DNA from: Pseudomonas sp.
GTDB lineage: Bacteria; Pseudomonadota; Gammaproteobacteria; Pseudomonadales; Pseudomonadaceae
Assembly (NCBI RefSeq): GCF_030690725.1
Contig: NZ_JAUYGD010000086.1
Location: forward strand, 1 to 35,688
Length of the DNA: 35,688 nt
Direction: 5' to 3'
Shown: positions 30,332-35,688 of the stretch, piece after piece
Numbering within the stretch: the first letter of the stretch is position 1
Layout: each line of letters starts with the position of its first letter
Translations under genes and position numbers: made by a program
Notes under the pieces: generated by a model
Databases searched by the model: none
Seen by the model: only the letters and a program-made list of their open reading frames with translations
What the model was told of the DNA's origin: nothing

Positions 30332-30976
30332 TTACAGAAGCTTGCGCGGGGGAAAAGCCAAGTGCAACGCCTCTACTTGCTGCACTGCCTGACTCAGGCG
30401 CTGATCGGCGATGACCGGCCCCAGGTACTCGCACAGGCCGATATACAGCAGGTTGAGCAACTGCCGTAACTGCTCAAGGCCCAAGCCAGCGGCCTCCAGC
30501 GCCGCGCCCTGCTCCAGCCAGGCACGCACCAGCAGGCGCTGTTCGTTAGCCACGCTCAACCCGGCAAGATTGCCCGCCGCAAAGCGCCGCAAACGCGGCA
30601 GCAGCTCGGCCTCAAGCTCATTGAACAACACACGACTCAGCGCCTCGAAGGTATGCCGCGCCTGACTATCAGGGCCGCCCCGTAACGGAGCCGCCACGCC
30701 CATCCGCTGCCGCCAGCTGAGCAGCAGCGGCTCCGGGTCAGGCAGCAAGGCCGATAACGGCCCGGTCAGCGCGCCCACCAGTTCACGGTAGAGCTTGGCG
30801 CGCTCCAGCTTGCGTTCAGTGGTCGCGGCCACTTCACCGAGAAACTCATTGAGGGCGAACGGCGGTTTGTCGGCATATTTGCTTTCCCACAGCGCCAGCA
30901 CGGCCAGCAGTTCGTCTTCGGCAAAGTGCCCGGCCAGTCCGGTGTAGATCGCCCGTCGGCGAGTTGCCAGGCTCAT
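30332..30976 (-). CDS. Unknown helical protein coupled to the ammonium transporter gene
   Basis: A 214-residue, almost wholly helical protein, rich in Leu, Ala, Arg and Glu, without signal peptide, membrane helix or cysteines. It starts MSLATRRRAIYTGLAGHFAEDELLAVLALWESKYADKPPFALNEFLGEVAATT and ends QAVQQVEALHLAFPPRKLL. Its ATG is one base past the amt stop, with AAGGTG inside amt, so the two are certainly co-transcribed and probably coupled. The usual partner of amt is glnK, but this protein shows no PII features (no T-loop Tyr, no 112-residue size). I do not recognise the family; a nitrogen-related role is inferred from position only. Confidence 0.75.
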   Translation of the reverse strand: MSLATRRRAIYTGLAGHFAEDELLAVLALWESKYADKPPFALNEFLGEVAATTERKLERAKLYRELVGALTGPLSALLPDPEPLLLSWRQRMGVAAPLRGGPDSQARHTFEALSRVLFNELEAELLPRLRRFAAGNLAGLSVANEQRLLVRAWLEQGAALEAAGLGLEQLRQLLNLLYIGLCEYLGPVIADQRLSQAVQQVEALHLAFPPRKLL

Positions 30977-30977
30977 C

Positions 30978-32273
30978 TCACACCTTCCTCGGCAGGTCGT
31001 GGCTGTCGAAGGTCACGGTCAGGTTGAACTCGGGGTAACCCACCTCGGCATGTTCGGCATAATCCAGGCCGCGCTGCTCATGCTGGGTCGAGGTACGCAG
31101 GCCGAGGGTTTTCGCCAGCAATAAATAGAGCATCAGCGCCAGCGGGAAGGCCCAGACAAACGCCACACCGGCGCCGAGCAGCTGCACGCCAACCCGCTCC
31201 CAGTTGAACAGATCACCACTGAAGAACAGCCCGGCCGCCACGGTGCCCCAGACGCCGGCAAAGCCATGCACGGGCACGGCGCCGACCACATCATCAAGCT
31301 GCCAGCGCTCCAGCAGGCGCATGCCGAACACCACCACAAAACCGGCTACCAGCCCGGTCAGCAGGGCAAACAGCGGCGACATCGTCGCGCAACCGGCGGT
31401 GATGCCGACCAGCCCACCGAGCGAGCCGTTCACCGTGGTGGTCAGCAGCACCGGGCTGGAGGTGCTGCGCTGCGCCAGAAAGGCGCCCAGTGCTCCGGCC
31501 GAGGCTGCCAGATGGGTATTCAGGGCAATCAGACCGAGGCTGACATTCATCTCCAGGCTGCTGCCGGCGTTGAAACCGAACCAGCCAACCCAGAGAATAA
31601 AGCCGCCCAGCGCGACCAGGCTGAGGTTGTGCCCGGGAATACTGCGCGGCGTACCGTCCGCTGCAAAACGGCCCAGTCTCGGCCCTAACACCAGAATGCC
31701 GGCCAGCGCACACCAGGCGCCGATGCTGTGCACCACGGTCGAGCCGGCGAAGTCGATAAAGCCCAGCGCCGCCAACCAACCCTGGCCGCCATAGATGCCG
31801 CTCCACACCCAGCTGCCAAACACCGGGTAGATAAACCCGCTGATCACCACCGCGCCAATCAGGTAGGCCGAGTAACGCGTACGCTCGGCCATAGCGCCAC
31901 TGGCGATGGTTGCCGCGGTGGCGGCGAACATCATCTGAAACAACAGAAAGGTGAAATCCCAGGGTTCGCCATCGTGTGGCGCGAAATGGCTCATGCCGAA
32001 CCAGCCGGTGATATTGCTGCCGAACATCAGGCCGAAACCCAGCAGCCAGAAGGTGATGCCGCCGACGCAGCCGTCCATGTAATTTTTCATCATCACATTG
32101 ACCGCGTTCTTCGCTCGCGACATGCCGCTTTCCAGCAAGGCAAAGCCGGCCTGCATAAAGAACACCAGCACGCTGGCCAACACCAGCCAAGCGGTGTTGA
32201 GTGCCTCATCGCTGGCCGCCTGTGCCAGCGGTGAAACCGCAAATGCAGCTATCCCTAACAGTCGAGTTTTCAT
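30978..32273 (-). CDS. amt: Ammonium transporter Amt
   Basis: I start at the ATG ending at 32273 (GGGA seven bases upstream); the longer frame to 32321 overlaps the sigma-54 promoter. The product has 431 residues: a signal-like N terminus (MKTRLLGIAAFAVSPLAQA), then the ammonium transporter core with 11 helices. Conserved pieces include FFMQAGFALLESGMSRAKNAVNVMMKNYMDG, GSTVVHSIGAWCALAG (first pore His), GGFILWVGWFGFNAGSS and VPVHGFAGVWGTVAAGLF (second pore His). The C-terminal GLDYAEHAEVGYPEF is the usual Amt tail for regulator contact. It imports ammonium across the inner membrane. Not present at this place in P. aeruginosa as I recall, so an insertion between sodB and bifA. Confidence 0.93.
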   Translation of the reverse strand: MKTRLLGIAAFAVSPLAQAASDEALNTAWLVLASVLVFFMQAGFALLESGMSRAKNAVNVMMKNYMDGCVGGITFWLLGFGLMFGSNITGWFGMSHFAPHDGEPWDFTFLLFQMMFAATAATIASGAMAERTRYSAYLIGAVVISGFIYPVFGSWVWSGIYGGQGWLAALGFIDFAGSTVVHSIGAWCALAGILVLGPRLGRFAADGTPRSIPGHNLSLVALGGFILWVGWFGFNAGSSLEMNVSLGLIALNTHLAASAGALGAFLAQRSTSSPVLLTTTVNGSLGGLVGITAGCATMSPLFALLTGLVAGFVVVFGMRLLERWQLDDVVGAVPVHGFAGVWGTVAAGLFFSGDLFNWERVGVQLLGAGVAFVWAFPLALMLYLLLAKTLGLRTSTQHEQRGLDYAEHAEVGYPEFNLTVTFDSHDLPRKV

Positions 32274-32310
32274 CGCAGCGTCCCCCATGACGGTGAGTAC
32301 CGGGGCCTTC

Positions 32311-32325
32311 GCAACTCTCATGCCA
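32311..32325 (-). promoter_or_regulatory. Sigma-54 promoter of amt
   Basis: Read on the minus strand, TGGCAT-GAGAG-TTGC matches the sigma-54 consensus TGGCAY-R-N4-TTGC with both the GG and GC doublets at the required spacing. Transcription would start near 32299, about 26 bases before the chosen amt ATG. Confidence 0.8.
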
Positions 32326-32441
32326 AAGGAAAAAATAGCTGGGCGCGCGTTTTAACCTTGCCTAGCAACGGCCCGAAGGGTGGCCACCAGGGATGGCAGC
32401 GCATAAAAAACCGCCCAACGGTGCTCAAGCCACAAGCAACT

Positions 32442-32458
32442 CGCACCGACACAGTGCA
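32442..32458. promoter_or_regulatory. NtrC-type enhancer site
   Basis: TGCACT-GTGTC-GGTGCG (minus strand) fits the NtrC consensus TGCACC-N5-GGTGCA at ten of twelve arm positions. It lies roughly 120 bp upstream of the sigma-54 promoter, the usual distance. A poor second half-site (GGTGCT) is at 32420-32425. Confidence 0.65.
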
Positions 32459-32534
32459 AGCAGCCAACACCGCTGCCAGTGGTCGCGCCATCGCCGCGCA
32501 GATAATTTGTTCGACAAAGTTTGGTAATGGCCCT

Positions 32535-32563
32535 TTGACTGCAAGCGCGACTTTGCCAATACT
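32535..32563 (+). promoter_or_regulatory. Sigma-70 promoter candidate for bifA
   Basis: TTGACT (32535-32540) and AATACT (32558-32563) are 17 bases apart, which is ideal spacing. Transcription would start about 37 bases before the bifA start codon. The amt and bifA promoters share the 333-bp divergent region 32274-32606, which holds no gene. Confidence 0.55.
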
Positions 32564-32606
32564 CACTAGCGTCTGACGCCGAAGGCCTCGAACAAGGAAC
32601 CGTCAT

Positions 32607-34670
32607 TTGAAGCTGGAACTCAAAAACAGCTTGTCACTTAAGTTGCTCCGCGTAGTGCTGCTTTCGGCACTGATCGTCGGCGTGGTCTTGAGTCTTGCCC
32701 AGATCGTCTTCGACGTTTACAAAACACGTCAGGCAGTGGCCAACGACGCGCACCGGATTCTCGGCATGTTCCGCGACCCCTCCACCCAGGCGGTTTACAG
32801 CCTGGACCGGGAAATGGGCATGCAGGTGATCGAAGGCCTGTTCCAGCACGAGTCGGTACGCATGGCCGCCATCGGCCACCCCAACGAGCCGATGCTGGCG
32901 GAAAAAGCCCGAGAGCAAGTCGACATCCCCACGCGCTGGCTGACCGATCCGATCCTTGGTAAAGAACAGAATTTCACCACCCAACTGGTCGGCCGCGGCC
33001 CCTACAGCGAATACTACGGCGACCTCAGCATCACCCTCGACACGGCCCCCTACGGCGAGAGCTTTGTCACCAACTCGGTGATCATCTTTATCTCCGGTGT
33101 GCTGCGCGCCCTGGCCATGGGGCTGGTGTTGTACCTGGTCTACCACTGGCTGCTGACCAAACCGCTGTCGAAGATCATCGAGCACCTGACCAATATCAAC
33201 CCGGACCGCCCCAGCGAGCACAAGTTGCCGATGCTCAAGGGCAACGAGAAGAACGAACTGGGGCTGTGGATCAATACCGCCAACCAGCTGCTCTCCTCCA
33301 TCGAACGCAACACCAACCTGCGCCGTGAAGCGGAAAACAGCCTGCTGCGCATGGCCCAGTACGACTTCCTTACCGGCCTGCCGAACCGTCAGCAACTGCA
33401 ACAGCAACTCGACCAGATTATCGAAGACGCCGGCCGCCTAAACCGCCGCGTGGCGGTGCTCTGCGTAGGCCTGGATGACTTCAAAGGGATCAACGAACAG
33501 TTCAGCTATCAGACCGGCGACCAGTTGCTGCTGGCCCTGTCCGACCGTCTGCGCAGCCACAGCGGTCGTCTCGGCGCCCTCGCCCGCTTGGGTGGTGACC
33601 AGTTCGCCCTGGTGCAGGCCGATATCGAGCAGCCTTACGAGGCCGCCGAGCTGGCGCAAAGCGTACTCGACGACCTCGACAACCCGTTTATGCTGGACCA
33701 GCAGCAAGTGCGCCTACGCGCCACCATCGGCATTACCCTGTTCCCGGAAGATGGCGACAGCACCGAGAAGCTGCTGCAGAAAGCCGAACAGACCATGACC
33801 CTGGCCAAAAGCCGCTCACGCAACCGCTACCAGTTCTATATCGCCAGCGTCGACAGCGAAATGCGCCGCCGCCGCGAGCTGGAAAAAGACCTGCGTGACG
33901 CCCTGGCGCTGGACCAACTGCATCTGGTTTACCAGCCGCAGGTCGACTACCGCGACCACAGCGTGGTTGGCGTTGAAGCGCTGCTGCGCTGGCAGCACCC
34001 ACAACATGGTTTCGTGCCGCCGGACCTGTTTATCCCTCTGGCCGAACAGAACGGCACCATCATCCCGATTGGCGAATGGATTCTCGACCAGACCTGCCGC
34101 CAACTGCGCGAATGGCACGATCAGGGCTTCACCGAGCTGCGTATGGCGGTCAACCTGTCCACCGTGCAGCTGCACCACGCCGAGCTGCCACGGGTGGTCA
34201 ACAACCTGATGCAGGTCTACCGCCTGCCACTGCGCAGCCTGGAACTGGAAGTTACCGAAACCGGCCTGATGGAAGACATCAACACCGCCGCCCAGCACCT
34301 GCTCAGCCTGCGTCGCTCTGGCGCGCTGATTGCGATTGACGACTTCGGTACCGGCTACTCCTCGCTGAGCTACCTGAAGAGCCTGCCGCTGGACAAAATC
34401 AAGATCGACAAGAGCTTCGTACAGGATCTGCTGGAAGACGAAGACGACGCGACCATCGTGCGCGCCATTATCCAGCTGGGTAAGAGCCTCGGCATGCAGG
34501 TCATCGCCGAGGGCGTGGAAACCGTCGAGCAAGAGGCTTACATCATCGCCCAGGGCTGCAACGAGGGTCAGGGCTACCTGTACAGCAAGCCGCTGCCGGC
34601 ACGCGAGCTGACTGCCTACCTGAAGCAGGCCAGACGACTGAACAGCGCCGCCAACCCCGCCACGCTCTAG
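32607..34670 (+). CDS. bifA: c-di-GMP phosphodiesterase BifA (degenerate GGDQF plus EAL)
   Basis: The start is a TTG with AAGGA eight bases upstream; length 687 residues, which I recall is that of P. aeruginosa BifA. Two membrane helices (about 13-33 and 156-178) bracket a periplasmic sensor region, and a HAMP-like linker follows (LTKPLSKIIEHLTNI). The diguanylate cyclase-like domain has GGDQF at 329-333 in place of GGDEF/GGEEF, so it is not expected to make c-di-GMP. The EAL domain carries EALLRW (457-462), AVNLS, LEVTETGLMED, IDDFGTGYSSLSYLKSLPLDKIKIDKSFV and the VIAEGVET motif, so hydrolysis should be active. BifA lowers c-di-GMP, favouring swarming and dispersal over biofilm. Neighbours match P. 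aeruginosa. Confidence 0.93.
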   Translation: MKLELKNSLSLKLLRVVLLSALIVGVVLSLAQIVFDVYKTRQAVANDAHRILGMFRDPSTQAVYSLDREMGMQVIEGLFQHESVRMAAIGHPNEPMLAEKAREQVDIPTRWLTDPILGKEQNFTTQLVGRGPYSEYYGDLSITLDTAPYGESFVTNSVIIFISGVLRALAMGLVLYLVYHWLLTKPLSKIIEHLTNINPDRPSEHKLPMLKGNEKNELGLWINTANQLLSSIERNTNLRREAENSLLRMAQYDFLTGLPNRQQLQQQLDQIIEDAGRLNRRVAVLCVGLDDFKGINEQFSYQTGDQLLLALSDRLRSHSGRLGALARLGGDQFALVQADIEQPYEAAELAQSVLDDLDNPFMLDQQQVRLRATIGITLFPEDGDSTEKLLQKAEQTMTLAKSRSRNRYQFYIASVDSEMRRRRELEKDLRDALALDQLHLVYQPQVDYRDHSVVGVEALLRWQHPQHGFVPPDLFIPLAEQNGTIIPIGEWILDQTCRQLREWHDQGFTELRMAVNLSTVQLHHAELPRVVNNLMQVYRLPLRSLELEVTETGLMEDINTAAQHLLSLRRSGALIAIDDFGTGYSSLSYLKSLPLDKIKIDKSFVQDLLEDEDDATIVRAIIQLGKSLGMQVIAEGVETVEQEAYIIAQGCNEGQGYLYSKPLPARELTAYLKQARRLNSAANPATL

Positions 34671-34683
34671 CGCCGACACCTAC

Positions 34684-34714
34684 AAAAAAGCCCGCCAAAT
34701 TTGGCGGGCTTTTT
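34684..34714. terminator. Bidirectional terminator between bifA and the GIDE-like gene
   Basis: A perfect palindrome GCCCGCCAAATTTGGCGGGC (34690-34709) is flanked by AAAAAA on the left and TTTTT on the right, giving a strong intrinsic terminator for both convergent genes. Confidence 0.9.
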
Positions 34715-34731
34715 ATGCGCGGCGCTTTCAC

Positions 34732-35628
34732 CTAGAAGCTGTTGATACCAAGCAACCAGGCTGCTGCCAAGGCGCCGGCCAGGCACAGCACAACACCGCC
34801 AGCTGCCTGCCAGTAGAACTGCCGCACCAGCTCATCCTCACCGGCACAGGACAAGATAAACGGCTGCGCCTCGCGTGGTTTGCCCAGCTGATGCTGCACG
34901 GGCTGGGTACTTTGCCGACGATGCCGATCTTCGGCTTCCAGGCCCGCCGCCAGCTGTACGCGCTGCCATTCACGCTCATCCAACTGGCCATTGCCGTCGC
35001 TGTCGAAGCGCTGCAGCAGGCCGCCGAAGTCGCCCTTCCATTCGCGGATTACCGCACCTTGAGCGGCTGGCAGATCCAGCCCCTGACGACCACCACCGCT
35101 GCTGCGAAAATCACCAATGGCATACAACGGCTGGCCGGCATGCAAACGTTCTTCGGTATAGCGGTAACGCTCGTCGTTGCTGAACAGCGCGCGCCAACCG
35201 GCTTTTGCCGCGCCCAGCGGATGACGCAAGCTGCCTTTCCACACTTCACGGGTCAGCGGCCGCACCTGTGCACCGCGCGGGTCGACCAGGCAGCTGCCGG
35301 TGCTGTCGTCGAGTCGCAGCAACGCCTCGCTGCTGCCGCTTTCCAGGGTGCGCCAGCTGCGTTTCTTGCCGCTTGAGGTGTACTCCTCGATCTTGTAACG
35401 CCACCACAGGCAAGGCGTATTGGTCAGCGGACCGAGCAGAGCAGGCTCGGCGCTGTCATGCAGTACGCCGTAGAACTCGACATAGCCCTGAGCAGCCGAA
35501 CGAATCTTCGAAGTCGGCGTATCGAGCAGATGCCGCGCCTGGGAGAAACGCCGCAAGAACCACCACGCCCCGCCCGCACTGACCGCCACGCTGCAGGCCA
35601 GCCCGACAACCTGTCCTTGAATATCCAC
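34732..35628 (-). CDS. GIDE-like membrane protein with an EF-hand
   Basis: A 298-residue protein; the start is the GTG ending at 35628, 3 bp past the LemA stop. A membrane helix spans about 4-25 and another 273-294, giving the two-helix GIDE/MULAN-type topology. Between them lie beta-rich segments of the GIDE domain (GYVEFYGVLHDSAEPALLGPLTNTPCLWWRYKIEEY, then EERLHAGQPLYAIGDF). An EF-hand loop fits the canonical pattern fully: Asp209-x-Asp211-x-Asn213-Gly-x-Leu-Asp217-x-x-Glu220 (FDSDGNGQLDEREW). No RING domain is seen. Bacterial GIDE-like proteins are often found with LemA, but their function is unknown; calcium binding is inferred from the loop. Confidence 0.8.
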   Translation of the reverse strand: MDIQGQVVGLACSVAVSAGGAWWFLRRFSQARHLLDTPTSKIRSAAQGYVEFYGVLHDSAEPALLGPLTNTPCLWWRYKIEEYTSSGKKRSWRTLESGSSEALLRLDDSTGSCLVDPRGAQVRPLTREVWKGSLRHPLGAAKAGWRALFSNDERYRYTEERLHAGQPLYAIGDFRSSGGGRQGLDLPAAQGAVIREWKGDFGGLLQRFDSDGNGQLDEREWQRVQLAAGLEAEDRHRRQSTQPVQHQLGKPREAQPFILSCAGEDELVRQFYWQAAGGVVLCLAGALAAAWLLGINSF

Positions 35629-35631
35629 GGC

Positions 35632-35688
35632 CTAGCCAAACAGCGACTTGTGGTCGACATCGGCTTTCTCGCCCTCGCTGAACTCCAG
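35632..35688 (-). CDS. LemA family protein, C-terminal fragment
   Basis: The last 18 codons of a minus-strand gene are visible before the window ends; they read LEFSEGEKADVDHKSLFG and stop. The Phe-rich acidic ending and the position 3 bp before a GIDE-like gene suggest the C terminus of a LemA protein, as I recall for PA4369 in P. aeruginosa. The fragment is too short for certainty. Confidence 0.45.
   Translation of the reverse strand: MEFSEGEKADVDHKSLFG

Noticed and set aside
1..35688. Search by eye for tRNA genes, CRISPR repeats, insertion sequences, integrases and toxin-antitoxin pairs
   Set aside because: No tRNA-like cloverleaf, regular spacer array, transposase or integrase frame was found; the repeats present are REP-like only.

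Overview
The window is a chromosomal stretch of a GC-rich Pseudomonas (Gammaproteobacteria). The genus call rests on the gene families, on two families of REP-like palindromes, and on gene order. From about 17.6 kb to the right end the order (short acyl-CoA dehydrogenase, olsB, olsA, acpH, ArsR regulator, MFS pump, xenB, then argP, ACT protein, LysE exporter, sodB, bifA, GIDE-like protein, lemA) follows what I remember of P. aeruginosa PA4349-PA4369, with pieces missing and added. It is not P. aeruginosa itself: amt and an unknown partner gene sit between sodB and bifA, and the feo genes are absent. I see no tRNA, rRNA, CRISPR array, insertion sequence or prophage.

Left part (1-17.6 kb), more accessory in character. 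It starts with the tail of a metal-dependent hydrolase, an alpha/beta hydrolase under a TetR-type regulator, and a secreted protein of unknown function. Next is a lipid-related locus: a MalT/AlkS-type ATP-dependent LuxR regulator, a periplasmic DUF1329 protein and an outer-membrane DUF1302 barrel (one operon with a shared terminator), an AlkK-like acyl-CoA ligase, and a divergent thiolase. A PsrA-type palindrome lies upstream of the DUF1302 gene. The best reading is capture or transport of a fatty or hydrophobic substrate across the envelope, CoA activation and beta-oxidation. After a REP cluster come a lipoprotein, a ClsB-like phospholipase D enzyme, a translationally coupled pair (serine hydrolase and small cysteine-bearing membrane protein), and a stand-alone di-iron metallo-beta-lactamase-fold protein with its own terminator.

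Middle (17.6-28.9 kb): ornithine-lipid synthesis (olsB, olsA) beside a divergent truncated acyl-CoA dehydrogenase; acpH; the pyeR-pyeM-xenB operon with a palindromic operator; a membrane coiled-coil protein; a 103-residue unknown; an NAD-dependent epimerase divergent from a saccharopine-dehydrogenase-like reductase; and argP divergent from an ACT-domain protein and an ArgO-like exporter.

Right part (28.9-35.7 kb): sodB; amt with a downstream unknown gene behind a sigma-54 promoter and an NtrC-type site; bifA (c-di-GMP phosphodiesterase with a degenerate GGDQF domain); and a GIDE-like membrane protein with an EF-hand, 3 bp behind the end of a lemA gene.

The least explained parts are the DUF1302/DUF1329/ligase locus with its GC-poor barrel gene, the amt-coupled unknown gene, and the LemA/GIDE/EF-hand pair.
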